Both the position numbers and the translations under genes were made by a program. A DNA stretch of 64,000 nucleotides from Methylocapsa acidiphila B2. Its GTDB lineage: Bacteria > Pseudomonadota > Alphaproteobacteria > Rhizobiales > Beijerinckiaceae. Below, piece by piece: positions 27,496-36,321 of the stretch (positions within the stretch are counted from its first letter, which is position 1; each line of letters begins with the position of its first letter). The DNA is taken from positions 122,694 to 186,693 of the forward strand of contig NZ_ATYA01000001.1 of the NCBI RefSeq assembly GCF_000427445.1, in the 5' to 3' direction. The notes beneath the pieces are model-generated. The model was not told the origin of the DNA. It worked only from the letters and a program-made list of their open reading frames with translations, and did no database searches.

Positions 27496-28215
27496 ATGCC
27501 GGATACTGTTTTGGACCGGCGCCAAGCGCGCGTCCTGGCGCTTTCGCGCCAACGCTTTTCGCAAGTCGAGCTTGAGCGCGCTTTCGTCGGTCTGCCATTC
27601 AAGCTGAACAAGTGGATTTTAAATAGCACCGTCTCGCGGCATCGCGTGTCGCTCATCGCGGAAGACATCTTCAGCGGCGTGGCGCGGGTATTTCATTTCA
27701 TCGACGCCTACAGCATCGCCATTTTTGTCGCCTGCGATGCACAGCTTGAGCGCTCATCCGATCCAACTCGCGTCCGGTTGCGCGCCGAACTGCGGAAGCA
27801 AATCCAATCGTTGCGATGGGGCGAACTTCTTTCCCATGAAGAACGCGCCGCCCGCGAGTGGGAGTTCAAAGCCGCCCGGACGGCCGGTCTCAAGCGCGGC
27901 GGATCGCACGCAAAAGCGAGCGATGAATTCATTTTCAAGCTGCATGAACAGAGCAAGAAGCAAATGCGGGCTGACATTTTCAGCGCGACGCCGGCCGTTT
28001 GGGCGCGTGACGAAGCAAAACATTTCGTCGCGCTACTCCGCCGCAACGCGGCGATCTTTGCGATGCTGGTCGACCCCGAGGAGCCGGGCCGTGGACTCCT
28101 CGGGGTCGACCATCTGTTCGAGCAGAGATTTTATCACGCGATCAATTTGACCAAGGCCCTAGAACTGGTCGACTTGCTCCTCGAGGGCGTCGTCGCCGCG
28201 CGCGGGGCGGCATGA
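27496..28215 (+). CDS. Unrecognised protein, first gene of a coupled pair
   Basis: The ATG at 27496 has AAGGAGAG upstream. The protein of about 239 residues is helical and charged ('RRQARVLALSRQRFSQVELERAF', 'LRKQIQSLRWGELLSHEERAAREWEFKAARTAGLKRGG'). It has a C-terminal helix 'LTKALELVDLLLEGVVAARGAA' and no signal peptide. One hydrophobic stretch, 'YSIAIFVACDAQL', is too short for a safe membrane call. No family comes to mind. Its stop overlaps the next ATG (ATGA), so the two products are probably made together. It sits inside the segment bounded by the dif-like sites. Confidence 0.7.
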   Translation: MPDTVLDRRQARVLALSRQRFSQVELERAFVGLPFKLNKWILNSTVSRHRVSLIAEDIFSGVARVFHFIDAYSIAIFVACDAQLERSSDPTRVRLRAELRKQIQSLRWGELLSHEERAAREWEFKAARTAGLKRGGSHAKASDEFIFKLHEQSKKQMRADIFSATPAVWARDEAKHFVALLRRNAAIFAMLVDPEEPGRGLLGVDHLFEQRFYHAINLTKALELVDLLLEGVVAARGAA

Positions 28216-28628
28216 GCGTCTTCGAGACCTTCCTCGAATTGTTCCCGGTCTTCGCACCGCGGCGGGGCCCCCCGGTGGCAACACGCGCCCTCGACGCCGC
28301 GTCACTTATAGTCCGGAATTTCGAGCGTGCCGCCGACAAGGGGCTTCCAATTCCGGTCCGTGGTTCAAAGAACGTCGTTTGGGCGCTTTTCACCGTGATT
28401 TCGGACGAAAACGACGACGCCTGGGCGGGTCGGCGTCACTACCTCGCGAAGGGCGTCGTGTGCCTTGCGCACATTAATCATCGGGGCGCCCGTGAGCTTC
28501 TGAAGATCGCGCCGGATGTCGACCTGAACGCGATCTCCAGGCGCGAGATCGAGCACCTTCAATGGTCCGCCGAAAGGAAAAACAAGATTGAGATCGGCAT
28601 CCTGATGCCATTCGGCCCGCGACCGTGA
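28212..28628 (+). CDS. Unrecognised protein, second gene of a coupled pair
   Basis: This 138-residue protein starts four bases before the upstream stop. Segments such as 'VVWALFTVISDENDDAWAGRRHYLAKGVVCLAHINHRGARELLKIAP' suggest a mixed alpha/beta fold. I see no known catalytic motif. The tight overlap and similar size of partner recall two-component modules such as toxin-antitoxin or effector-immunity pairs, but that is only analogy. It is followed within 150 bp by dif-like site 2. Confidence 0.65.
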   Translation: MSVFETFLELFPVFAPRRGPPVATRALDAASLIVRNFERAADKGLPIPVRGSKNVVWALFTVISDENDDAWAGRRHYLAKGVVCLAHINHRGARELLKIAPDVDLNAISRREIEHLQWSAERKNKIEIGILMPFGPRP

Positions 28629-28776
28629 AATGCCATCCTGAGTCGGCGCGGTTCAAGCTGGGCGCTCAACCGCGTTCATGTCGTCGGGCCTATAGGCAAT
28701 TCAGCGGCGGCGGTTGCGATGTCCCGGCATTACGGAACCTCTTTGGTCTAAATGATTGACTTAAATGAAATATTGT

Positions 28777-28804
28777 TATTCGCATAATTTATCTTATGGA
28801 ACCT
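28777..28804 (+). other. XerCD dif-like site 2
   Basis: The left arm TATTCGCATAA (28777-28787), spacer TTTATC and right arm TTATGGAACCT (28794-28804) have the 11-6-11 plan and the CGCATAA/TTATG cores of Xer recombination sites. It lies in the same orientation as site 1, 10,023 bp away. The spacers share only four of six positions, so efficient recombination between the two is not certain. Confidence 0.6.
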
Positions 28805-29057
28805 AACGGATGAGCAGATTGAAAGGTCCGGTCGACATTCCCCCTTGGCGCGCGGCGACGATAGGCTGGCGGCGCGAGCCGCCGAAGTGCCTACTGCAAA
28901 GGTCCGCACTGGAGTTTCGCTTTGGGGGTTCGAGTCGCAGGAGCGATGCCGCCTTTCCCCACACCTCCCAAATCTACGCTACTGTCTTCGTGCCTGCGCT
29001 TGACCCTTGATGGGAGCTGGAGAAGCCCTTGCCGGAAAAATGCGAAAGCTCTTGATG

Positions 29058-29085
29058 GTAAGGCGCTTTTTCCTTACATATAAGG
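29058..29085. promoter_or_regulatory. Overlapping inverted repeats before the AbrB-VapC pair
   Basis: GTAAGG (29058-29063) mirrors CCTTAC (29072-29077), and CCTTA (29072-29076) mirrors TAAGG (29081-29085). The cluster ends 19 bases upstream of the antitoxin ATG. It fits an operator for the AbrB-type antitoxin or its complex with VapC. The role is inferred from position. Confidence 0.5.
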
Positions 29086-29104
29086 CTCAATATAGGGCCA
29101 TGCT

Positions 29105-29356
29105 ATGAATACGCTCACCGTAACCGCTAAAGGCCAGATCACCCTCCGCAAGGATCTCCTGAAACATTTAGGCGTCCAGCCTGGGGAGAAAATCACAGTG
29201 GACAAGCTTCCCGATGGCCGGATCGAGGTGAAGGCCGCGCGACCAACCGGAACGATCTCGGATGTCTTCGATTTTTTGAAGAAGGAAGATGGCCCTTCCT
29301 TGACGATTGAGGAAATCAACGAAGTCACCGCCCGGGGCTGGGCCGGCAAGCGATGA
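29105..29356 (+). CDS. vapB: AbrB/MazE-type antitoxin
   Basis: The protein has 83 residues. The N-terminal 'TLTVTAKGQITLRKDLLKHLGVQPGEKITVDKLPDGRIEVKAA' is a complete SpoVT/AbrB swapped-hairpin DNA-binding domain. The C-terminal '[33 protein letters not shown]' is the toxin-binding tail. The stop overlaps the VapC start by ATGA. It should neutralise VapC and repress the shared promoter through the inverted repeats upstream. It lies immediately after dif-like site 2. Confidence 0.88.
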   Translation: MNTLTVTAKGQITLRKDLLKHLGVQPGEKITVDKLPDGRIEVKAARPTGTISDVFDFLKKEDGPSLTIEEINEVTARGWAGKR

Positions 29357-29751
29357 AGATCACGGCCGACACCAACGTGCTCGTTCGGGCCATCACGGGC
29401 GATGACGAACGGCAAAGCAAAATTGCTCAGGCGGAATTGGCGAAGGCAGATGTCGTTGCACTGGCGCTACCAGCGCTGTGCGAACTCGTCTGGGTACTAT
29501 CGCAGGGCTACAAAATCTCTGCCGCCGAAATTGCGTTAACGATCCGACGTTTGATAAACGGCGCGAATGTCGTGGTGAACCGACCTGCGGCGGAAGCCGG
29601 ATTGGCTCTACTTGACGCGGGTGGCGATTTTGCAGATGGCGTCATTGCTTACGAGGGAAGCTGGCTTGGCGCGGACACCTTCGTCACGTTCGACAAGAAG
29701 GCGGTGAAACTGATGGAGGGGCGAGGTGAGCCCATCCGTCTGCTATCTTAG
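29353..29751 (+). CDS. vapC: VapC-type PIN-domain ribonuclease toxin
   Basis: The protein has 132 residues, the usual VapC length. The PIN acidic residues are visible: Asp in '[13 protein letters not shown]', Glu in '[11 protein letters not shown]', Asp in '[10 protein letters not shown]' and Asp near '[12 protein letters not shown]'. The family cuts tRNA or rRNA when its antitoxin is lost. It is coupled to the AbrB antitoxin by a four-base overlap and appears intact. Confidence 0.9.
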   Translation: MKITADTNVLVRAITGDDERQSKIAQAELAKADVVALALPALCELVWVLSQGYKISAAEIALTIRRLINGANVVVNRPAAEAGLALLDAGGDFADGVIAYEGSWLGADTFVTFDKKAVKLMEGRGEPIRLLS

Positions 29752-29756
29752 AGCCG

Positions 29757-30370
29757 ATCCGAGAAGAAGGGATACAAGAGCAAGGGCTTGCCTTGGCCAG
29801 ACATTTGAGCACGAGGCGGAAGAAGGCCACGGCGGTTTCTGCGTAGCGTTCAAAGTCTCGCATCAGGCGGCGGTTTCGGCTGATCCAGGCGAAGGTCCGT
29901 TCAACAACCCATCACTTTGGCAAGACGACAAATCGGTGGAAATCAGAGCGTTTGATGATCTCGATCTTCCAGCATCCTGTCGTAGCGATCGTCTTCACCA
30001 TTTTTGGTCCCTGGTATCCGTCGTCGGCGCAAATCCGTTCGATGAAGGACAAAGCGCCGCCGCGTTTAGCTAGCAAGCCGCGCGCGACGACGCGGTCCTG
30101 GTTTTGGCGGGCGGACCGCTCACGCCGAGGAGCAGACCGAGCGCATCGACGAGGGTGTGGCGCTCTTTCGCTGCCCGCGACCTTCTTGCCCGCGTCATTG
30201 CACTGCGGGCTGAGCGCAGAGCCCCTCCTGAGCGAAGTCGAAGGGTTGAGCCGCCTTGGCGGTTTGGCTGTCGATGATCGCGGCGCTCGGGTGCCCGCTT
30301 CGAGATCTGTTCGATCGTTGAGGCGAAGTCGCCGGGCGAGCTGCTTGACCAGATGGCCAGTAATGGGAGA
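29757..30370 (-). pseudogene. IS5-family transposase relic
   Basis: The minus strand contains 'DDGYQGPKMVKTIA', 'WKIEIIKRSDFHRFVVLPK', a stop, and then the usual ending ('[28 protein letters not shown]') in the same direction. This is the DDE region of IS5/IS1031-type transposases. The N-terminal half is missing and a foreign stretch interrupts the middle ('STAKPPRRLNPSTSLRRGSA'), with several frame changes. A dispersed motif CCTGAGCGAAGTCGAAGGG at 30227-30245 lies inside the interruption. No terminal repeats were found. Confidence 0.7.
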
Positions 30371-30624
30371 AGAATAATATTCTACCAATATAGATGATAT
30401 CGGAATACTTCAGCGATGCAACATTTTTAGATCAGATATCTATATAATCGATGAAATATATGCTCACCATGGGGCACGTGTAGCACTATAATAAATCAAC
30501 CGACTACCCTTGAATGAGGACGCAGAACTGCATAGTGTTAGCTGCACGTCCCGTGATTTAGTTGAACCTCCAAGCGATGTTCCGCATTCACGGGAATATA
30601 TTTCCCATCATACAGGAGAAAATC

Positions 30625-31056
30625 ATGCAGCGCCGCGAATTCATCACCGTCGTCGGAACCGCTGCCGCGGTCGCCGCGGCTTCGCCGGTCTTTGCGCAAG
30701 CCGGCGGCGAAGAGCCCATGCATCCGCCGAAATTCAAAAGCCTCGAAGAGGCCGCTGCTCATTGCGTCTCGACCGGCGAGGACTGCCTGAGGCATTGCTT
30801 CGGCATGTTCAGCATGAAAGATACGAGCATGGCGGGCTGCACGGATGCGGCCTATCAGGTCATCGCCGGCTGCGGCGCGCTTCAGACGCTCGCGGCGGTT
30901 AATTCGGTCCATACGGGGCATTTCGCCAAAGTGGTGGAAATGCTCTGCAACGACTGCGCGAAGGAATGCGAGAAGTTTCCTCACATCGCCGAATGCAAGG
31001 CCTGCGGTGAGTCCTGTAAGAAATGCGCCGAAGAGTGCCGGAAAGCCTCAGCCTGA
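30625..31056 (+). CDS. csp1: Csp1-like exported copper-storage protein
   Basis: The protein has 143 residues. It begins 'MQRREFITVVGTAAAVAAA' and the signal ends near 'FAQA', a twin-arginine-type export signal, with a GGAG ribosome site before the ATG. The mature part carries 13 cysteines in CxxxC-type spacing along four predicted helices ('HCVSTGEDCLRHC', 'LCNDCAKECEKF', 'CKACGESCKKCAEECRK'). This matches Csp1 of Methylosinus, a four-helix bundle that stores up to 13 Cu(I) per monomer outside the cytoplasm. About 250 bp of AT-rich DNA precede it and may hold its promoter. CopC- and CopD-like genes lie about 330 bp downstream on the other strand. It is intact, and it is the best clue to the host group. 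Confidence 0.88.
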   Translation: MQRREFITVVGTAAAVAAASPVFAQAGGEEPMHPPKFKSLEEAAAHCVSTGEDCLRHCFGMFSMKDTSMAGCTDAAYQVIAGCGALQTLAAVNSVHTGHFAKVVEMLCNDCAKECEKFPHIAECKACGESCKKCAEECRKASA

Positions 31057-31385
31057 CGATTAACTTGGATCGGCCGCAGATCCCTTGCAAACCAAGCAGC
31101 CTGTTGACAGATTTGTCGTCGCTCGATTCCATCTGGCGGTGGAAAATCTGAAACAGGCTGCAATTAATGGCGTTGACCCGCGAACTAAAGGTTCGCGACA
31201 ACCTTGATGCGACAAACACAGAAATGCCGAGGCCCATCGGGCGTAGCGCGGTGAAGAATGATCTTTTTATTGCAAGATGTTGCCACCGCGCAGGTGACTC
31301 GGCGGCGCCGGCGTTCTCATTGAGCCGCACATCTATGGCGTCAGGCTGTGCAGCGATAAAGCCCAAGGCGGGAGCATCGACGGAT
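31057..31385. other. Intergenic stretch with a long hairpin
   Basis: It separates two convergent units and contains the inverted repeat at 31096-31161. No gene is seen between 31162 and 31385. Confidence 0.45.
31096..31161. terminator. Long inverted repeat, possible terminator or small element
   Basis: GCAGCCTGTT with CAGATTT (31096-31114) is mirrored by AAATCTG with ACAGGCTGC (31144-31161), about 17 paired bases around a 29-base loop with two mismatches. It lies 40 bp past csp1. There is no clear U-run on either strand, so it could be a terminator with a long stem or a degenerate miniature element. Confidence 0.4.
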
Positions 31386-31793
31386 TTATGAAAACCAGCG
31401 CAGCACGGCCGCGGCTGTCAAGGCAGTGAGGCCGAGGCCGCTCAGGCCGCGCCATGTCGCGGCGCCGGGCGGCGCGCCGCCACGCCTTAAAAAATGAATC
31501 GAAAGCAACGCCAGCGCCAATCCCGCGCAAAGAATCTTCACGATCAGTGCAGCCAGCGCCACATGGTGAATTTCCGGCAGTTCGCCTTCCATGAAATAGC
31601 TGACAGTGCCGAAGCCAAGCCCGCTTGCGGCCTGGACCAGCCAGGCGGCGAAGGTCAGCCATGCCAGCGGGCGCAGCAAGGCTGATTCGGCCTCGCCGAA
31701 CCAAAGCACCGCGAGCGGCGTCGCGGCGACGGTCGCCGCGCCAAAATTATGGGCGATCTGAACGCCGGCATAGATCGCGTTCTCCAGCTCCAT
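31386..31793 (-). CDS. CopD-like integral membrane protein
   Basis: The protein has 135 residues with four predicted membrane helices (about residues 12-32, 37-60, 75-100 and 112-132). It has conserved-looking histidines at 'QIAHNFGAA' and 'EIHHVALAAL', where CopD-type proteins place metal ligands. It starts four bases after the stop of the upstream CopC-like gene, so the two are co-transcribed. A role in moving copper across the inner membrane follows from the pairing and the nearby Csp1, but direct family signatures are weak. Confidence 0.6.
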   Translation of the reverse strand: MELENAIYAGVQIAHNFGAATVAATPLAVLWFGEAESALLRPLAWLTFAAWLVQAASGLGFGTVSYFMEGELPEIHHVALAALIVKILCAGLALALLSIHFLRRGGAPPGAATWRGLSGLGLTALTAAAVLRWFS

Positions 31794-31797
31794 GCTT

Positions 31798-32145
31798 CTA
31801 TTGCGCCGTCACCGTGATGCAGCTTTCGGCGCCGATCGGCGCATGACCCTTGCTCACCGGCCGGACGCAGACCTTATGCGCTCCGGGCTTGAGCGGCCCG
31901 AGCGTGAACTTGCCCTTCAACGTGTGCGACATGGCGGCCTCGTCGCCATCGACATAGAGATGCACGTGATCCGCCTTCACGACGGGCTTCACTTCAAATT
32001 CGAGCTTGGAGGCGCGCTTCGCCTCGAGCGTAGCCCCATCGGCCGGCGCGAGTATCGTCACAAGATTGTCATCTGCCGCCGCAGTCAAAATGCAAAATGG
32101 CGGCATGAGGAGCCCAATCCCCAGTCCCAGCGCCTTGAGCGTCAT
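31798..32145 (-). CDS. CopC-like exported Ig-fold protein
   Basis: The protein has 115 residues with a signal peptide ('GLGIGLLMPPFCILTAAADD', cleavage near residue 24). The mature part reads 'VTILAPADGATLEAKRASKLEFEV', 'HVHLYVDGDEA' and 'GKFTLGPLKPGAHKVCVRPVS', a small beta-sandwich. The His/Asp cluster 'HVHLYVDGDEA' could bind metal. It heads a two-gene unit with the CopD-like membrane protein. Similar folds occur in CopC and in uncharacterised exported proteins, so copper binding is inferred from context. Confidence 0.6.
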   Translation of the reverse strand: MTLKALGLGIGLLMPPFCILTAAADDNLVTILAPADGATLEAKRASKLEFEVKPVVKADHVHLYVDGDEAAMSHTLKGKFTLGPLKPGAHKVCVRPVSKGHAPIGAESCITVTAQ

Positions 32146-32865
32146 ATGCCTGTCCCTTCATTTCCAGCCTATCCTATAACGGATACGCCACCCCGAAGCG
32201 ATACGCTCGGCGCGACAAAAGCCGATCGTTCTTCAAACTTCCGACAATTCCGATCAAAATTTCTCCACCGCCTCTTTTCTTGAATTCATCCACGATTACC
32301 AGCGTGAGCGTTACCGATAATCTCAAGCTGTGGAATGAATACATTTTTGATCGCGTCAGGCATGGCGCCAAGCTGGTCCAGTCGTCACTTTGTCGCCGTG
32401 ACTTATAATGGCACAGGTCGCATCAATATTCGCGCCACGCGGGAGACGCACGGCGCTTCATTTTCTCCTTCGCGCCCCTGCAAAGAGGCTGCGGCGATTG
32501 GTCGATCCAACACATGGGAGCCTGGGAGGGAGACGGTTCCCACGCACAGCGCACCATCGCCGCAGTCTCCCGACTCATTGGAACGAGTTGCGGGGACCGA
32601 AGCCGCCAAGTTAAAGCCAATAATTCTCTATGTTTCGCGATTTGTGGTCAATTTGTCGCATCGCGCTGATTGACCTGCCCCAAATTGTTTCGTCCACCTG
32701 AAATTGTAGCCCGCCCGATTCTTCCCAATCTGGCCGCTCATCGGACGGGGCCTTCAACCCGCCCAGGACTTGCTGGGCGGGTTGGCCCTTGATGAGCCCG
32801 CTCGAAACTGGCGCAAGCGAAGCGCCGATAAATCAAACCATCCGTGTTGGAGCTAATCCCCGTTA
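32146..32865. other. 720-bp intergenic stretch, no gene seen
   Basis: Several short frames exist on both strands, but none has a ribosome site, family likeness or convincing codon pattern. It should contain the promoter of the CopC-like gene at its left end. Near 32745-32790 an inverted pair (AACCCGCCCAG, CTGGGCGGGTT) forms a small perfect hairpin. Confidence 0.45.
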
Positions 32866-33045
32866 TGTCCGGGCGGATTCGTCGGAATCGGCACCCTGAG
32901 TTCGTCACCGCGGCGGCGCCAGACTGGATCGAAGCCCTCGGGGCCAAAGACCGCATATATCGAGTCAGGCAGCCCGTGGGAGAACGGCTACCGCGAGCGC
33001 TTCAACTCGAAGCTACGCGACAAATTGTTGAACGGAATCACACGA
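32866..33045 (+). pseudogene. IS3-family transposase (orfB) relic
   Basis: The first frame reads 'RIRRNRHPEFVT..PDWIEALGAK', matching IRSDNGPEFVA..WIxxxGAK of IS3 transposases. After a frameshift near 32955 it reads 'YIESGSPWENGYRERFNSKLRDKLLNG', the conserved second catalytic block. Both ends of the gene are missing, and the relic stops just before the end of the RND operon. It is dead. Confidence 0.75.
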
Positions 33046-33057
33046 AATCGCGGCGTT

Positions 33058-36000
33058 TCAAGCGTTGTCGCACGGCTGTTTCCGCCGATGGCGCAGGCGG
33101 TCGAGATAGAGGTAGACGACCGGCGTCGTGTAGAGCGTCAGGGCCTGGCTGACGATGAGGCCGCCGATGATAGCGATCCCGAGCGGCTGGCGGAGCTCCG
33201 CACCCTCGCCCAAACCAAGAGCGAGCGGCAAGGCCCCGAACAATGCCGCGAATGTCGTCATCATGATGGGCCTGAAGCGCAAGAGGCAGGCTTGATGGAT
33301 CGCGTCGCGAGGAGAAAGGCCTTCGTTGCGCTCCGATTGGATCGCAACGTCGATCATCATGATCGCGTTCTTCTTGACGATGCCAATGAGCAAAATAACG
33401 CCTATAAAGGCGATGATGCTGAATTCGCCCCCGCACGCTATCAGCGCCAGAAGTGCGCCGACCCCGGCTGAAGGCAGCGTCGATAGGATGGTGAGCGGAT
33501 GCAGGAAGCTCTCATAGAGCACGCCGAGCACAACGTAGATCGTGGCGAGCGCCGCTCCGATCAGAATCAACTCCTTGACCAGCATTTGCTGGAAGATCTT
33601 GGCGGCTCCCGAAAAGCCGGCATGGATAGTCGCAGGCATATGGATTTCGGCAGCGGTCTGTTCGATCGCAGCCATGGCTTCGCTCAGCGGGATTTTCGGC
33701 GGCAGGTTGAAAAAGATGGTCGCGCTGACGAACCGGCCGTTATGATCGACCGAGACGGGTGCGCTCCCTTGCTCGAATCGCGCGATCGCGGACAGCGGAA
33801 TCATGGTCTCCTGCTTGGTGCTGACCGCGGCCCCGGTTGAGGCCGGACCTCGACCGGTGTTGGCCAGCGCGTTAAGATTGCGATTGCGCGCGGCGTCGGA
33901 CGCGATGGCGGCGGCGTTCGACCGCGTCGCCTGCGCAGTCCCTCGCGACACGGTTCCCGCCGGCGCATTGGTCGATTGCACGCCGCCGGCCACGCCGCCG
34001 GAGGTGCTGATGTAGATTTTATCCAGCGTGTCGGGCGTTTGCCTGTAGCGAGGCGCGACTTCCATGACGACGTGATATTGGTTCAACGGCGCGGAAATGG
34101 TCGACGCCTGCCGCTCGCCGAAGGCGTCATAAAGAGTCGTGTCGATCTGGCTAGCGGTGATCCCCAGTCGGGACGCCGTGGCGCGGTCAATGACGAGATT
34201 GGTCTCGAGACCGCCCCCATTTTGGGCGGATGACGGATCGAGAATTTCCGGGACGTGTTTCAGCGCATCCGTAAGGCGGTGCGACCAGATGCGAAGCTCG
34301 GCTATGTTGTCGCCCTGCAACTTATATTGATATTGGCCGCGATTGGCCTCGGGATTAAAGGAAAAATCGGGGAGGTCTCCCAGTGAGATGAAGGAGATTG
34401 ACGCGCCATTCGCGTCGTTCACGGACTGGCTGAGCCGGCGCTTGACGGCGTCCGAGCTTTCCTTTCGTTGCGCCATAGGCTTCAGATCGAGATATATCGA
34501 GCCGAAACTCAAGCTGGCTTCGGCCGCGCTGATGAGACTTTCGACCGCCGGATCGGCTTGAATGATCGCGGAGGCCTCGACTAGCTTCCGCCGCGTCGCC
34601 TCGAAGGTTGCGCCCGGATCCGCCTCGACAAGTCCGAAGATGCGACTGGCGTCCTGCTGCGGAAGCAGGCCCTTCGGGACGATGGCGAAGAGATAGAAAT
34701 TCAAACCAATCATAACGAATAAGATCAGGAGCATAGCCCTGGGATGGCGCAGCGCGGCGCTCAGCGTATGGTCGTAGGCGCGAAGCATCGCCTGATAGGC
34801 GTGGTCAAGCGCAAGGCTGAGCCGCCCGGGCATGTGCCTGGACGGCGCTTTGAGCATGAGCGCGCAAAGCATCGGCGCCGTTGCGAGCGAGGCGGCGAGC
34901 GAGATCAGGATCGCGACCGTGAAGGTCATCGCGAATTCATTGAAGAAGCGGCCGACAATACCGCCAGCCAGCAGAAATGGAATGAAAATGGCGATAAGCG
35001 ACAGAGTCATCGACAGGACGGTGAAGCCGACCTCGCGCGCGCCTCGCAGCGCCGCCTCGATGCGCGTCATGCCGGTCTCGATGTGGCGCGAGATATTCTC
35101 CAGCACGATGATGGCGTCGTCGACGACAAGTCCGGTGACGATGGTGAGCGCCAACAAGGACAGGTTGTTCAGGCTGTAGCCCAAGAGAAACATGACTGTG
35201 AAAGTGCCGATCAGGGAGACCGGAACCACCACCGCAGGAATCAGGGTGGCGCGCAAGCTGCGCAGGAAGGCGAAAACCACCAGGATCACCAGCGCGCCGG
35301 CGATGAGCAGGGTCCGCTCGAGATCGCGCAAGGACGCCCGAATCTCAACGGTTCGGTCGGACAGGAGGGTCAGGTCGACGCCGGCCGGCAGGGCGGCGCG
35401 CAGCTGCGGCAGCCTCGCCTTGATGCGATCGACCGTGGCGACAATATTGGCGTCAGGCCTGCGGTAAACCTTCGCTACGACCGATGCGACGCCATTGGTC
35501 GTCGCCATGGTGCGCAGAGTCTCGACAGAATCCTCGACCTCGGCGACATCCGACAGCTTTACCGCGAGGCCGTTGCGATAGGCGATGACGAGTCCGCGAT
35601 AGTCGGCCGCCCTGCGGGCCTGGTCGTTGGCGTAGATCTGAAGCCGCTTCTCGCCGACCTCGATAGCCCCCTTTGGGCTATTGGCGTTGGCGGCGGCGAG
35701 CGCGGCGCGAACGTCCTCGAGGCCGACGCCATATTTGGAAAGAGCGTCCGGATTGAGCTCGACGCGGACGGCGGGTTTGGACGAGCCGAAGATCCAGGCC
35801 TTGCCGACGCCTCGGACCGACGACAACGTCTGCTCGAGCAGGGCGCTGGCGAAATCGTAAATTCGCTCTGGGCTCAAGGTCGCCGAAGTCAGCGAGACAT
35901 AGAGGATAGGCCCTCCCGCCTTATCGTCCTTGTAATATTGCGGGTTGCCGCTCATGGCCGCGGGCAGATCGGCGCGCGCCGCATTGATCGCCGCCTGCAC

Positions 36001-36321
36001 GTCGCGGGCGGCGCCATCGAGATTTCGGCCGAAGCCGAACAAGAGAACGATGGAGGTTGTCCCTGTCCTGCTCTCCGAGCTCATCTCGGTCACGTCGGCG
36101 ATCGCGCTCAAGTGCCGCTCAAGCGGCGTCGCGACAGCGCTCGCCATCAGCTCGGGGCTTGCGCCTGGCATGGAAGCCTCTACGGCGACCACAGGGACCT
36201 CCAACGGAGGCAGAGGAGCGACAGGCAACTTGAAGAAGGCGAAGCAGCCCGCCAGCACGATGGCGAGGGTCAAAAGCGTCGTCGCCACCGGCCGCCTGAT
36301 GAAAGGCGCCGAGACGTTCAT
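33058..36321 (-). CDS. mdtC: RND efflux inner-membrane transporter (MdtC-like)
   Basis: The protein has 1,087 residues with the AcrB-type plan: 12 membrane helices and two large periplasmic loops. The TM4 proton-relay pair is in '[14 protein letters not shown]' and the TM10-12 region has '[15 protein letters not shown]' and '[20 protein letters not shown]'. Its ATG overlaps the stop of the second pump gene. Two different pump subunits in one operon point to a hetero-trimeric MdtBC-type exporter. About 55-60 extra residues, rich in Gly, Ala, Asn and Thr, sit in the second periplasmic loop (near 33815-34005) where the sister protein has none. No outer-membrane channel gene is present in the operon, so a shared TolC-like channel must be assumed. 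Substrates are unknown. Confidence 0.9.
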   Translation of the reverse strand: MNVSAPFIRRPVATTLLTLAIVLAGCFAFFKLPVAPLPPLEVPVVAVEASMPGASPELMASAVATPLERHLSAIADVTEMSSESRTGTTSIVLLFGFGRNLDGAARDVQAAINAARADLPAAMSGNPQYYKDDKAGGPILYVSLTSATLSPERIYDFASALLEQTLSSVRGVGKAWIFGSSKPAVRVELNPDALSKYGVGLEDVRAALAAANANSPKGAIEVGEKRLQIYANDQARRAADYRGLVIAYRNGLAVKLSDVAEVEDSVETLRTMATTNGVASVVAKVYRRPDANIVATVDRIKARLPQLRAALPAGVDLTLLSDRTVEIRASLRDLERTLLIAGALVILVVFAFLRSLRATLIPAVVVPVSLIGTFTVMFLLGYSLNNLSLLALTIVTGLVVDDAIIVLENISRHIETGMTRIEAALRGAREVGFTVLSMTLSLIAIFIPFLLAGGIVGRFFNEFAMTFTVAILISLAASLATAPMLCALMLKAPSRHMPGRLSLALDHAYQAMLRAYDHTLSAALRHPRAMLLILFVMIGLNFYLFAIVPKGLLPQQDASRIFGLVEADPGATFEATRRKLVEASAIIQADPAVESLISAAEASLSFGSIYLDLKPMAQRKESSDAVKRRLSQSVNDANGASISFISLGDLPDFSFNPEANRGQYQYKLQGDNIAELRIWSHRLTDALKHVPEILDPSSAQNGGGLETNLVIDRATASRLGITASQIDTTLYDAFGERQASTISAPLNQYHVVMEVAPRYRQTPDTLDKIYISTSGGVAGGVQSTNAPAGTVSRGTAQATRSNAAAIASDAARNRNLNALANTGRGPASTGAAVSTKQETMIPLSAIARFEQGSAPVSVDHNGRFVSATIFFNLPPKIPLSEAMAAIEQTAAEIHMPATIHAGFSGAAKIFQQMLVKELILIGAALATIYVVLGVLYESFLHPLTILSTLPSAGVGALLALIACGGEFSIIAFIGVILLIGIVKKNAIMMIDVAIQSERNEGLSPRDAIHQACLLRFRPIMMTTFAALFGALPLALGLGEGAELRQPLGIAIIGGLIVSQALTLYTTPVVYLYLDRLRHRRKQPCDNA

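Larger units (their letters stand above)
28629..29104. other. Intergenic stretch with dif-like site 2 and vapBC promoter region
   Basis: The segment is AT-rich around 28755-28805, where the dif-like site lies. Between 28810 and 29010 an open frame exists without a ribosome site or family likeness, and I do not call it. The right end holds the inverted repeats before the AbrB antitoxin. Confidence 0.5.

Noticed and set aside
28810..29010. 66-codon open frame between the dif-like site and vapBC
   Set aside because: It has no ribosome site, family likeness or conserved neighbour, and its composition matches non-coding shadow frames.
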